From NCBI GenBank assembly GCA_028687585.1, contig JAQTZV010000021.1, positions 1-59,492 of the forward strand: a stretch of 59,492 bases of DNA, written 5' to 3'. Below are positions 9,175 to 18,389 of the stretch, in pieces; the stretch's first letter is position 1; each line of letters starts with the position of its first letter. Both the position numbers and the translations under genes were made by a program. The notes beneath the pieces were generated by a model. That model did not search any database. It worked only from the letters and a program-made list of their open reading frames with translations, and had not been told where the DNA came from. This DNA comes from Desulfuromonadaceae bacterium. GTDB taxonomy: Bacteria; Desulfobacterota; Desulfuromonadia; Geobacterales; Pseudopelobacteraceae.

Positions 9175-10206
9175 TTATTTTTCACTTAACAGTTTACTGA
9201 CCATCCGGGCGGTGTAATCCACAATAGGAATCACACTTGAATATCCCATACGCGTCGGGCCAATCACTCCCAGCATGCCAACCGTATTGCTGCTGGTAAC
9301 AAAACGGGACGTAATCAGACTGATGCCCGCTGATTTACTGAGCGATGTTTCCGCCCCGATATAAATTTGCACCCCATCAGCCTTCATACAGCGCGACAGG
9401 AGTTGCACAAGCAACCCTTTTTGTTCAAACGCCTGATAGATTTCCTTCATCCGTCCGGCATCGCTGAATTCAGGCTGGTCAAGGATGCGCGCCTGACCTT
9501 CAACAAAAATCTCATCCCCTTCCACTCGCACCGCTTGTTCGCTGATTTTCAAGGCTCGAGACAGCAGCTGATCATACTGCACTTTCTCGGACGCCATCTC
9601 CGCAAGAATCAGCTCGCGAACCTGGGTAATCGTCATTCCCTGCATCCGGTCATTCAAGTAATTGCCCATCCTGACAAGATCTTCAGGTGCGTAGTCATCC
9701 TCCGTCTCAATCAGACGGTTTTGAAGCGCCCCTTTACTCGAGACCAGAATCGCCAGAATCTTACGATGACCGATACGGATAAACTCGATATGACGAAATA
9801 CGTCAGCAGTGAAACTGGGAGCGACCACAATCCCCATATAGTTGGAAAGCTGCGACAGCGTACGACTGGTCTCTTTCAGGATACCTGACAAGCCGATACC
9901 GGCCTGACGGCAGTGACTGATAATCTGGCGTTTTTCATCCCGGCTGACTTGACGCAACGCAACCATGGAATCTACATACAAGCGGTACGCCTTTTCCGTC
10001 GGGATCCGGCCAGCCGAGGTATGCGGTGAAGCCAGCAGTCCCAGCTCTTCCAGATTGGCCATAACATTGCGCACGGTAGCAGACGACAGCGTCAGTGCAT
10101 GACGACGGGCAACAGCGCTGCTCCCCACCGGTTCTGCAGTAGCAATATAATCCTCAACGATTGCTTCAAGTATCTGTCTGCTGCGAGGTGAAAGTTCAAT
10201 ATTCAT
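9175..10206 (-). CDS. hrcA: Heat-shock repressor HrcA
   Basis: The product is 343 aa. The N-terminal winged helix ([20 protein letters not shown]) is followed by a GAF-like domain. HrcA binds CIRCE operators and represses groE and dnaK operons when folded with help from GroEL. I use ATG 10206. The frame continues to a GTG at 10230, but that codon lies inside the CIRCE element, 18 nt upstream of the start used, and is not a credible start. It is the first gene of the operon, so it controls itself. Confidence 0.97.
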   Translation of the reverse strand: MNIELSPRSRQILEAIVEDYIATAEPVGSSAVARRHALTLSSATVRNVMANLEELGLLASPHTSAGRIPTEKAYRLYVDSMVALRQVSRDEKRQIISHCRQAGIGLSGILKETSRTLSQLSNYMGIVVAPSFTADVFRHIEFIRIGHRKILAILVSSKGALQNRLIETEDDYAPEDLVRMGNYLNDRMQGMTITQVRELILAEMASEKVQYDQLLSRALKISEQAVRVEGDEIFVEGQARILDQPEFSDAGRMKEIYQAFEQKGLLVQLLSRCMKADGVQIYIGAETSLSKSAGISLITSRFVTSSNTVGMLGVIGPTRMGYSSVIPIVDYTARMVSKLLSEK

Positions 10207-10223
10207 GTCAATATCCCAAAGAA

Positions 10224-10250
10224 ATAGCACTCGTCACTTGAGAGTGCTAA
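10224..10250 (-). promoter_or_regulatory. CIRCE operator for HrcA
   Basis: The plus strand reads ATAGCACTC, nine bases, then GAGTGCTAA. This is the CIRCE inverted repeat (TTAGCACTC-N9-GAGTGCTAA) with one changed base at the outer edge. It lies 17 nt before the hrcA start codon, in the leader of the operon, the usual position for HrcA repression. Confidence 0.97.
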
Positions 10251-10257
10251 CATCACC

Positions 10258-10286
10258 AAGGTAATAAGCGATCCGGTGTTTGTCAA
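10258..10286 (-). promoter_or_regulatory. Probable sigma-70 promoter of hrcA operon
   Basis: On the minus strand a perfect -35 TTGACA (10281-10286) is followed by a 17-base spacer and a weak -10 TACCTT (10258-10263). Transcription would start within or just before the CIRCE repeat, as expected for HrcA control. The -10 matches only three consensus positions, so the exact -10 is uncertain. Confidence 0.5.
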
Positions 10287-10311
10287 GGAGATTTCGGGGT
10301 ATTTTGTTGGT

Positions 10312-11259
10312 TCAGACGTGGTTACGCAGCATCAACTCTGCCGGGTGCGGCGCGAGATACACCTGCCCCATCAGATACTGCTGATCGTACTTGTTGATAT
10401 AGTGCTTGAGCAGCGTCATCGGCACAATCAGCGGCAACAGTCCGGCATGGTACTGACCGATGACCTCCAGCAGTTCCCCCTTTTCGTCCGCAGAAAGCTG
10501 CTGTTTGAAATATCCCATGATATGCTGCAGCGCGTTGGTATTTTTCTTAACCGTCGCATGGAGCGCAAGCCCTTTCATGAAGAGTTCTTCGTAGCGCTGC
10601 AGCAGGTCCGCCAACTCAAATTCCGCACCGTGTGCCACCAGCACTCCCATCTCGCGGTAGATCTGCGGAGTGTGCGCCATCATCAGCAACTTGTTGCCGG
10701 TATGAAACTCAATCAGTCGACCGACTGTGGGTGTTCCCGCCATAAAATCCTTCCAGCGGCGATAACAGAAGATCCGCTCAATGAAATTCTCTCGTATTGC
10801 GGCGTCATTCAGACGCCCCTCCTCCTCCATCGGCAGCATTGGAAAGTGACGCGCCATTGCTGCCGCAAAAAGTCCGCTCCCGACCTTTTGCGCCTGACCA
10901 TTGTTGTAGACTTTGACCCGGAACAGGCCGGAACTGGGAGAATCTTTTTTGAAGATGAAGCCGCAGAGATCTTCGTGCTCAAGCTCGCCGATTTTTGTGG
11001 CGCAGTACGCCACCATCTGCTCTGTTTTATCAACCCGGGTCTGACGGGTCATCAGACGGGGAGCAACGGGATTACCTTCGAGCCGCATCGCCTCGCGAGG
11101 AGTCGGCAGCCCGCAGCCGACCTCGGGACAGACCGGCACAAAGGTGAAATATCTGCCCAGGGTATCGGTGATATAGCGGTCATGCTTGTGACCACTGTCA
11201 TAACGGACATGCTCTCCGAGCAGACAGGCGCTGACTCCGATCCTGATTGCAGCGCTCAT
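10312..11259 (-). CDS. DUF523/DUF1722 (YbgA-like) protein
   Basis: The product is 315 aa. The N-terminal half matches DUF523 (IGVSACLLGEHVRYDSGHK, CPEVGCGLPTPREAMRL, KKDSPSSGLF) and the C-terminal half matches DUF1722, the arrangement found in longer YbgA-type proteins. Its biochemical role is not established; conserved cysteines (C11, C44, C49) suggest a metal or cluster site. The start overlaps the flavoprotein stop by 4 nt, so it is the last gene of a coupled four-gene operon. Confidence 0.85.
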   Translation of the reverse strand: MSAAIRIGVSACLLGEHVRYDSGHKHDRYITDTLGRYFTFVPVCPEVGCGLPTPREAMRLEGNPVAPRLMTRQTRVDKTEQMVAYCATKIGELEHEDLCGFIFKKDSPSSGLFRVKVYNNGQAQKVGSGLFAAAMARHFPMLPMEEEGRLNDAAIRENFIERIFCYRRWKDFMAGTPTVGRLIEFHTGNKLLMMAHTPQIYREMGVLVAHGAEFELADLLQRYEELFMKGLALHATVKKNTNALQHIMGYFKQQLSADEKGELLEVIGQYHAGLLPLIVPMTLLKHYINKYDQQYLMGQVYLAPHPAELMLRNHV

Positions 11260-12749
11260 GCTCTCTTTCTCTCTTCATGCGACGCTGCCAGTCGGGGAAA
11301 CATCTCTGCAAGCTCCGGAAATTCCGAAATCTGACGCCCGCTTTCAACTATTTCCTTCAAGCGACCGGCACCCGTGGTATCTCCATACAGTACCGCACCG
11401 GTCAATTGACCGTCACAGCAGTAGACAGCCCGGTAGACACCATTATTTTCTGACTCATACACCGTAGTGCTGGCATCTTCCGGGTGTATCTGTCCGCAGC
11501 TGAACAGGTCGACATCAAGCACCTTGATTCTGGTTGACGCGGCAAGAGCCCCGAAGACGGCTTTCCCTCCTCCGGCGTTACACCCCGCCACAGCACCCTG
11601 AGCATAGCCAGCGGGCCAGATACCATAGAGCATACCACGATGTTCGGCTACGTCTCCTGCCGCCAGAATTGACGGATCGGAACTCACCAACTGGTCATCA
11701 ACGACAATGCCGCGATGTACCGTCAGCCCCGCCTGCCGGGCCAGATAACTGTTCGGCCGGACACCGGCAGCAACGATCACCAGATCGGCCGGCAGTAGTT
11801 GCCCACTCTCCAACAAAACCCCCTTTACACTTTCGTCACCGACCAGCTCTTTGACCGTTTCGCCACAGCAAACGGTCATCCCCTGGTTTTCCAGGCATTG
11901 CTGCAGCAGACTCCCTGCCCGTGGCGGCAATTGACGCGGCAGCAACGAAGCAAACCCCTCCACAATCGTAACAATTGCACCCTGACGGGCCAGTGCCCCG
12001 GCCGTTTCAAGCCCCAGCAGACCGCCGCCGATACAGACAAGTTTTATTCCGGGGCGAAGACGGAGTAAAATGGCACGGGCGTCTACGAGGGTACGCAGAA
12101 CGGTCACCCCATCACGCGTGGCACCCGGAAACGGCGGGATAAAGGGATGGGCACCATTAGCCAGCACAAGACGATCGTAATCAAGCTCACGACCGTCACG
12201 GAGGTAAACCTTTTTCCGTTCCCGGTCAATTGCCGTTGCTTCGGCGTGCGTGTATTCAATGGCATGTTCCTCAAACCATTCTGCCGACTCTATCTGCAGT
12301 TCACTCTCTGATATGTCGCCGGCCAGGAAACGGGTCAGATTGAGGCGATAATACGGGAGTGACTGTTCTCGCGACACCAGGGTAATAGACGATTGCGGTG
12401 CCTGGCGACGCGCCTCTGCCGCTGCGGTCAGCCCGGCAATACCGGCGCCAAGTACGACAATGCGTTGAATCTCATCAGCTGAGGCGGTCTGTGCAGCGTC
12501 GTTACGGAGTGGAGTGAACAGACTCCCGGTAGCGCTGCAGACCGGACAGGTTGCGGGAGGGGCTGGATCCCGGTGCAGATAGCTGCAGACTCCACACTGC
12601 CAGGCATCTGTCGCAAGCGGTTCTTTCGTTTCAATACCGATTTCGAGAACGCTGAAACAGTCCCGCTCGGCACCACAGACGGGGCATGACATCGGCGGCT
12701 CATCGCCGCTGTGAATATAGCCGCAGACTTCACATTTCCATGTTTTCAT
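11256..12749 (-). CDS. FAD/NAD(P)-dependent oxidoreductase with two rubredoxin-like domains
   Basis: The product is 497 aa. Two short rubredoxin-type iron sites sit at the N-terminus (CEVCG...CPVCG at residues 5-26 and CGVC...CPVC at 52-73), followed by a pyridine-nucleotide disulphide-reductase fold with FAD motif VVLGAGIAGLTAAAE near residue 97 and NAD(P) motif LVCIGGGLLGLETAGAL near residue 240. It probably passes electrons from NAD(P)H through FAD to its own rubredoxin domains, as in NADH:rubredoxin reductases used in oxygen-stress defence of anaerobes. ATGA overlaps couple it to genes on both sides. Confidence 0.88.
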   Translation of the reverse strand: MKTWKCEVCGYIHSGDEPPMSCPVCGAERDCFSVLEIGIETKEPLATDAWQCGVCSYLHRDPAPPATCPVCSATGSLFTPLRNDAAQTASADEIQRIVVLGAGIAGLTAAAEARRQAPQSSITLVSREQSLPYYRLNLTRFLAGDISESELQIESAEWFEEHAIEYTHAEATAIDRERKKVYLRDGRELDYDRLVLANGAHPFIPPFPGATRDGVTVLRTLVDARAILLRLRPGIKLVCIGGGLLGLETAGALARQGAIVTIVEGFASLLPRQLPPRAGSLLQQCLENQGMTVCCGETVKELVGDESVKGVLLESGQLLPADLVIVAAGVRPNSYLARQAGLTVHRGIVVDDQLVSSDPSILAAGDVAEHRGMLYGIWPAGYAQGAVAGCNAGGGKAVFGALAASTRIKVLDVDLFSCGQIHPEDASTTVYESENNGVYRAVYCCDGQLTGAVLYGDTTGAGRLKEIVESGRQISEFPELAEMFPRLAASHEERKRA

Positions 12750-13483
12750 GTCGCAGCCACCGACCGTTTTTCCGGCCTAAGCGCCGCCTCGACATATGCG
12801 ACAATCGTCGCAGCAATCTGATCGGGAGTAGATCGGTCATTATTGAAGAGCAGGTCGTACAACGACGGATCATGGGCGTCCTGGTTTAGAAAATCCCGCG
12901 TAAATCGATCACGCGCCTTCTGCTGCTGATGCATAATTTTTGCTGCAGCCTCCGGCTCCACCTGTAAACGATGGGTAAGTGTGGCAGTTTTAAAGGCTTC
13001 TGAACCATAAATTCTGAAGTCGTAGGAATGGTCAATATGACGGGTGATTATGGCCCCCCCCAGCTCGGAGATAATAACATTCCCCTGTTCTGCAAGCGCT
13101 ACAACGTGGCGGCAAAGAAGCTTGAAGTACTCGTGGTCACTCTTCCAGCGAGACGAGAAAGTTGCCAGAACCTCGGTCAGGATCTGGTTGTTTTCGCCCA
13201 GCGCCTGCAGGATATCCTCGGAAATATTATGGTGTCGCGCCACCTCCTCGAGAACCGCCTTGTCGATAAGCACCCACTCATCTCCGGTTTTCTGCATCAT
13301 ACGTTCCCGCAGCCGCTCGGCGACCGGATAGCCCTCACAGCCGAATTCGCGGGAGATGGTGATACAGGGGCGCGGCTTCGGCTTGCTGTGCTTGTGAGCC
13401 GCCTTTTCCTTCTGCCGGCGGTTATATTCCTCTAAAGAACCGATTCTCAGATCTACCGATGGTATCAATAAATTTTCCGGCAT
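12746..13483 (-). CDS. Cytidylate kinase-like family protein
   Basis: The product is 245 aa. It carries the PF13189-type signature PCITISREFGCEGYPVAERL near residues 38-57 and a C-terminal helical part. The family is related to cytidylate kinase but its members often accompany transporters and redox genes, and the substrate is unknown. It lies 30 nt downstream of the P-type ATPase and overlaps the flavoprotein start by 4 nt. Confidence 0.8.
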   Translation of the reverse strand: MPENLLIPSVDLRIGSLEEYNRRQKEKAAHKHSKPKPRPCITISREFGCEGYPVAERLRERMMQKTGDEWVLIDKAVLEEVARHHNISEDILQALGENNQILTEVLATFSSRWKSDHEYFKLLCRHVVALAEQGNVIISELGGAIITRHIDHSYDFRIYGSEAFKTATLTHRLQVEPEAAAKIMHQQQKARDRFTRDFLNQDAHDPSLYDLLFNNDRSTPDQIAATIVAYVEAALRPEKRSVAAT

Positions 13484-13513
13484 GGCTTCCTCCTTAGGAT
13501 TTCCTGTTTAATT

Positions 13514-16249
13514 TTATTTGCTGCGACCTCTCACCCATTTTTCGCATGAAATGACCGGAAGTACAAGCGCTCCGGCAAGAGCGGAGTGGAACCACGCCTC
13601 TGCGTCAAGAGCGGCGGTGCCAAAGAGACTCTGCAGTGGCGGGACGTAGACAAAGCAGGCCTGCAATAACAGCAAAACCAGTATACCGATATATATTGAC
13701 GGATTGCTGAAAACTCCCTGAGACAAAAAGGAATTGCGCAGGGAGCGGCAGTTGAGCAGGTAAAAAATCTGCGAGAAAGTAATGGCCGTCACGCAGCTGG
13801 TCTGAGCCTCTGCGAGAGCCAGAGCATGAAGAGCTGCGGAGACCGGCCCAGATCCGGTAATCCGGTAATATTCCATCAGAAAGAGGCCGCAGGCGGCCGC
13901 CGCCATCAGAGTTGCCACAACAACGAGACGCGTGACTATGAAGGCGGAAAACACCGGAATATCGGAGGAGCGGGGCGGACGATTCATGGTGTTCGGTTCG
14001 AGCACCTCAAAGGCCAGCGGGATTGACAGAGTGACGCTGGCTATCAGATTAATCCAGAGAGTCTGACTGGGAGACATGGCGAGCAGAAGCAACCGCACGC
14101 CATCTACCTGAACCGTCGGGAAGAAGAACACGGCCGCAGTCAGAGTAAATGCCAGACCCAGATTGGCGGGCAGTATAAAGGCCAGAGATTTGACCAGGTT
14201 GTCGTAGACCCGCCGCCCCTCCTCGACCGCAGCAGCAATGGAAGCAAAGTTGTCGTCCACAAGGATGACCTTGGCGGCCTCCTTGGATACAGCGGTGCCG
14301 GTAATTCCCATGGCAACTCCGATATCGGCCTGCTTGAGAGCCGGAGCATCGTTAACGCCATCTCCGGTCATGGCAACCACATGCCCGAGAGCCTGCAGCG
14401 CCAGAACCAGCCGGATTTTATGTTCCGGCGCAACGCGGGCAAAGACATTCGTGCTTGTGGCAATTTTTTGAACTTCCGCATCGGAAAGGCCTTCCAACTG
14501 ACGCCCCATCACTGCTGTTTGAGCAACTGTCAGCAGGCCGAGTTGGCGACCGATCGCCTCAGCTGTGGTGGGATGATCCCCGGTGATCATCTTGACGATA
14601 ATCCCGGCATCATGGCAGATGCGAATGGCGTCCTGCGCTTCGCTGCGCGGCGGATCGATCATGCCGAACAGACCGGCGAACGTCAGGCCGGATTCAACAT
14701 CTGCCACAGATAATTGACTGCTGCATCCGGCTTCCCGCCAGGCAAAGGCGATGACCCGCATCCCCTGGCGTCCATACGTTTCCATGGCCTCAACCGCCCT
14801 GCACCGCATCTCATTACCCACTGTGCAGCGATCAAGAACCGTTTCCGGGGCGCCTTTCAGCAGAACCCGGCAGCCGCCGTCAAAACGGTTGAGAGTGGCC
14901 ATGAACTTGATGTCAGACTCAAACGGAATCGAGTCGAGCCGTTCGTGACGGCCACGCAATTCGTTCTCATCAAACCCTGCTTTCCGGCCGGCAACCACCA
15001 TGGCGGCCTCTGTCGGATCTCCGGAAACGGCCCAGCTCTCTCCATCCTGACGCAGGGCGGCATCATTACAGAGGACGGCGACCGTCACCAACTGCTGCAG
15101 CCCGGACGGGATGCTGGCCAGCCGCTGACCGTCATGTTCGATCTCCCCGAAAGGCGCATAGCCCACACCGGAAATACGGTATTCATTTCCGTCAAGCCAG
15201 GCCGCCTGGACCGTCATTTCATTGCGGGTCAGGGTACCGGTTTTATCCGAACAGATGACCGAGGTTGAACCGAGGGTTTCAACCGCCGGCAGATGGCGCA
15301 CCACCGCATGTCGCACTGCCATGCGCCTTACACCGATGGCCAGCGCAATGGTAATAACCGAAGGCAATCCTTCCGGAATGGCTGCCGCTGCCAGTGACAC
15401 GGCGACCATAAGTGCATCGCCGAGCGGAGCATCTTTTACCAGAATGCCAAAGGCAACCAGCACGACTACCATCGCGACAACTGCAATGGTGATCCAGAAG
15501 GTCACTTTTTCCAACTGCCGGGTAAGGGGGGTTTCCAGCTGAGTTGCCTGATCCATCAGTGCATTTATCTTCCCCAACTCGGTAGCAGCACCCGTAACAA
15601 CGACAACACCGGTGGCGGTACCCTGCACAACCAGAGTACCGCTGTAAGTCATGCAGAAACGGTCACCAAGTGCCGCATCAGCTGAAACCGGGTCGCTGCG
15701 TTTGGCAACCGGCAGTGATTCACCGGTCAATGCCGCCTCATCAACCAGCAGGTTTTTCACCAGAAGGAGCCGCAGATCGGCCGGCACCTGGTCACCGCTC
15801 TGCAGAGTTACCACATCACCCGGCACCAGATCTTCTGCCGGAATTTCCCGGGAGAGACCGTTGCGGATGACGATTGCAGCCCGTGGCACCAGAACTGAAA
15901 GCGCATCAATAGCTTTCCCGGCCCGGTATTCCTGCAGAAAGCCGATAATAGCGTTGATCACCACCGCTCCGAACACCACTGCTGAGTCGGTATATTTTCC
16001 GAGCATGACCGCCATGAAACCCGCGGCGATCAGCAGCCAACCAATCGGGGTGTTTATCTGACGCCAGAAAATCAGCCAGGGACCATCGCAGGCAGTGCGG
16101 GAGAGGCTATTGGCACCATAACGCTCCAGCCGTTTGGCAGCCTCGGTATCGTTCAGGCCGTCGCTGCCCGTTTCCATCTCAGTCATGACATCAAGGCATG
16201 ACAATACGTGCCAAAAATGTTTATCTGGTGTCGTTATCTGCTTTTGCAT
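13514..16249 (-). CDS. P2-type cation-transporting ATPase
   Basis: The product is 911 aa, the size of PacL-type pumps. It has the N-terminal cation-ATPase domain, TGES in the actuator domain, PEGLP in M4, the phosphorylation site CSDKTGTLT, and the hinge motif MTGDGVNDAPALKQADIG. It sits in the inner membrane. Family resemblance is to Ca2+ ATPases, but M6 reads TLWINLIASVTLS and lacks the Asp of the TDG triplet used by Ca2+ pumps. The transported ion therefore cannot be stated. It is the first gene of a four-gene run continuing to 10312. Confidence 0.9.
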   Translation of the reverse strand: MQKQITTPDKHFWHVLSCLDVMTEMETGSDGLNDTEAAKRLERYGANSLSRTACDGPWLIFWRQINTPIGWLLIAAGFMAVMLGKYTDSAVVFGAVVINAIIGFLQEYRAGKAIDALSVLVPRAAIVIRNGLSREIPAEDLVPGDVVTLQSGDQVPADLRLLLVKNLLVDEAALTGESLPVAKRSDPVSADAALGDRFCMTYSGTLVVQGTATGVVVVTGAATELGKINALMDQATQLETPLTRQLEKVTFWITIAVVAMVVVLVAFGILVKDAPLGDALMVAVSLAAAAIPEGLPSVITIALAIGVRRMAVRHAVVRHLPAVETLGSTSVICSDKTGTLTRNEMTVQAAWLDGNEYRISGVGYAPFGEIEHDGQRLASIPSGLQQLVTVAVLCNDAALRQDGESWAVSGDPTEAAMVVAGRKAGFDENELRGRHERLDSIPFESDIKFMATLNRFDGGCRVLLKGAPETVLDRCTVGNEMRCRAVEAMETYGRQGMRVIAFAWREAGCSSQLSVADVESGLTFAGLFGMIDPPRSEAQDAIRICHDAGIIVKMITGDHPTTAEAIGRQLGLLTVAQTAVMGRQLEGLSDAEVQKIATSTNVFARVAPEHKIRLVLALQALGHVVAMTGDGVNDAPALKQADIGVAMGITGTAVSKEAAKVILVDDNFASIAAAVEEGRRVYDNLVKSLAFILPANLGLAFTLTAAVFFFPTVQVDGVRLLLLAMSPSQTLWINLIASVTLSIPLAFEVLEPNTMNRPPRSSDIPVFSAFIVTRLVVVATLMAAAACGLFLMEYYRITGSGPVSAALHALALAEAQTSCVTAITFSQIFYLLNCRSLRNSFLSQGVFSNPSIYIGILVLLLLQACFVYVPPLQSLFGTAALDAEAWFHSALAGALVLPVISCEKWVRGRSK

Positions 16250-16461
16250 CGTTCACGTACACCTTTGCGCAGAAATATTTTTTAATCTTACGCCGGCATC
16301 TTCGCCATACGCTCTTGTTATATCACAAACGGGCAGTAAAACCACCGCCTCGCTCTTGCAGAAACTACTCAACATGTTCATAATCGCATCGATCATCAAT
16401 TTATTGTTGCATCTTAGCAGAACTGAACCCCGCAGCAGCATCGACAAAGGAGACTGTCACA

Positions 16462-16755
16462 ATGAAAGACAAACTTGAGCAACTGTTTTATTTCGGCCTT
16501 GGGACCGCCTTGATGGCAAAAGAAAAGATCGAGCAGGCTGGAGAGTCGACCCGAAGCTGCGGAGAAGAGAGCGATCACAGAGCCCGCGAGTTCTTTGATC
16601 AGGCCGTGGCAAAAGGGGGCGAAGAACGGGAACTGGTTACGGGCAGAATAAAAGAGTTGCTCAAAGAAATCATTAACGAACTGGGGTTGGCAACCCGCGC
16701 GGACATAGAAGCGCTCCGGGCGGAACTGGCACATCTTCGTCAGGGACAGTCCTGA
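16462..16755 (+). CDS. Phasin-like small coiled-coil protein
   Basis: The product is 97 aa. It starts MKDKLEQLFYFGLGTALMAKEK and is mostly helical with heptad-like spacing. This fits the phasin-superfamily/polyhydroxyalkanoate-granule-associated small proteins. It sits 4 nt upstream of the UbiB-family gene, so the two are translationally linked. AAAGGAG lies about 8 nt before the ATG. A role on lipid or PHA surfaces is inferred from the family only. Confidence 0.7.
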   Translation: MKDKLEQLFYFGLGTALMAKEKIEQAGESTRSCGEESDHRAREFFDQAVAKGGEERELVTGRIKELLKEIINELGLATRADIEALRAELAHLRQGQS

Positions 16756-16759
16756 TCAG

Positions 16760-18334
16760 GTGATTAGACTTTCCCTGCTCATCCGGCTGTATCATCCGGC
16801 CCGTATATGTACCGTCTTCCGAGTCCTTCTGACAATTTTTCTGCTGATCCGCCGTCGTCCCGACTGGCTGGGAGTGCCACCGCTCTCCCCGGAGCATCTG
16901 GTGTCAGCTATTGAACGGCTGGGCGCCAGCTTCATCAAGCTGGCCCAGGTGCTGGCAACACGGGCTGATTTCTTTGATGAGCGGTATCTGGCGACGCTGC
17001 GACAGTTGCATGATCAGCTGCCTCCCATGCCGGAGCATGATTTTCTGGAGGTATTTGCGCGAGCGTTCGGAGCGCGAGACTGTTTCAGCTACTTCGATGA
17101 GGAACCGTTTGCCTGCGCCTCTATTGGTCAGGTTCACCGGGCCAGGCTGCAGAATGGTGCCCAGGTGGCGGTCAAACTGCGCCGCAATCAAATTGAACTG
17201 GTCGTACGGGAGGATATCCGCCTCCTTGGCTGGTTTTTAGCGCTGCTTCGACCTCTGTTCTCGGAATATACCCGCAACTCCATAGAAGCGGTGCTGTCAG
17301 CCTTCCGGCGCACGATCCTGAAGGAAGTCGATATGGGGGCCGAACTGATCAACCTGGAGCGGTTTCGTCAGGCATATCCCGACTCCGGTGTGCGCATGCC
17401 GACTCCGTATCCCGGGATAAGTTCGCAGGATGCCCTGATCATGAGTTTTGAAGAGGGGTATCGCTTTGACGACCGGGAAGGCTTGCAGCGGTTGAAAATT
17501 TCTTTTGCCGTCCTGATGGAAAAACTGGTGCTGTTCTACACCGAGCAGATGCTGGTCAAGGGTTTTTTCCATGCCGACCCGCACCCCGGAAACCTTTTGG
17601 TTACACCTCAGGGAGAGCTGGTACTGCTGGATTTCGGCATGGTCAGCCGGATCCCCAACACAACCCGTCTGGCCATGATCAACATGGTAAAAGCCGCCTA
17701 CGAACGGGATTTCGAGCTTCTGGTGCAGGCAAGCCGAAAGCTGGGCATCGTTACCGATAGCGTCCCCGAAAATGAGTTGGCTGACCTTGCGGAAGAAATT
17801 TTCCGCATTTTTGACAGCTCCCACCTCAGCGCCACCTCAATGCAGGAACTGGCGTTCGGCGTCATGGGCGCCCTGAAAGAGTATCCCTTCAAGCTCCCCC
17901 AGGAAATTATCTATGTCATGCGGGCAAGCTCCATCATTGAGGGACTCGGTACCAGTTACATTGACAATTTTAACGGCATCAAGGATATACTGCCGATACT
18001 GAAAAGCAGTCTACCCCGAGCATTGGGCGAACAGGGCACTCTCTGGGGGGTGGTCAGTCATGAACTGCAACAACTGCCACTAACCATGATCAAGTTCCGT
18101 CATCTGGTAGACAGTGCCAGCCAGGGCGATCTGTCGGTGCATCTGGCTGAAGAGGACCGCCGGGACCTGTTACGTTCGCTGCACCGCTGGATGCAGCAGC
18201 TCGCCTGGATTGCGCTGCTTGTGGCGCTGGCATTTTATCTGAGGGGGGTACATCATTCTGCGGCAGGGTGGCTATCGATAGCCTGTTTCGGGGGAGCGGC
18301 AGTGCGGCTGCTCTGGTGGAGCAAGGAGAAATAA
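16760..18334 (+). CDS. UbiB/ABC1 (AarF) atypical kinase
   Basis: The product is 524 aa. The atypical kinase core shows the Ala-rich loop (ACASIGQVHRA), lysine in VAVKLRR, catalytic FFHADPHPGN and metal-binding LDFGM. Two C-terminal hydrophobic segments (about 474-490 and 496-515) anchor it in the membrane. UbiB proteins support quinone biosynthesis or lipid homeostasis. The inhibitory motif normally KxGQ reads KLAQ here, a Gly-to-Ala change. Start is GTG 16760, just after the phasin-like gene. Confidence 0.9.
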   Translation: MIRLSLLIRLYHPARICTVFRVLLTIFLLIRRRPDWLGVPPLSPEHLVSAIERLGASFIKLAQVLATRADFFDERYLATLRQLHDQLPPMPEHDFLEVFARAFGARDCFSYFDEEPFACASIGQVHRARLQNGAQVAVKLRRNQIELVVREDIRLLGWFLALLRPLFSEYTRNSIEAVLSAFRRTILKEVDMGAELINLERFRQAYPDSGVRMPTPYPGISSQDALIMSFEEGYRFDDREGLQRLKISFAVLMEKLVLFYTEQMLVKGFFHADPHPGNLLVTPQGELVLLDFGMVSRIPNTTRLAMINMVKAAYERDFELLVQASRKLGIVTDSVPENELADLAEEIFRIFDSSHLSATSMQELAFGVMGALKEYPFKLPQEIIYVMRASSIIEGLGTSYIDNFNGIKDILPILKSSLPRALGEQGTLWGVVSHELQQLPLTMIKFRHLVDSASQGDLSVHLAEEDRRDLLRSLHRWMQQLAWIALLVALAFYLRGVHHSAAGWLSIACFGGAAVRLLWWSKEK

Positions 18335-18389
18335 GCCATTATGAGGAAACGGCCAGATGACAATCGGCCTGCAGGAAATGTGCGAGGCC

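Noticed and set aside
10276..11334. 352-codon plus-strand ORF
   Set aside because: It lies antisense to the DUF523/DUF1722 gene, has no domain, and is His/Gln-rich in the way of an antisense shadow.
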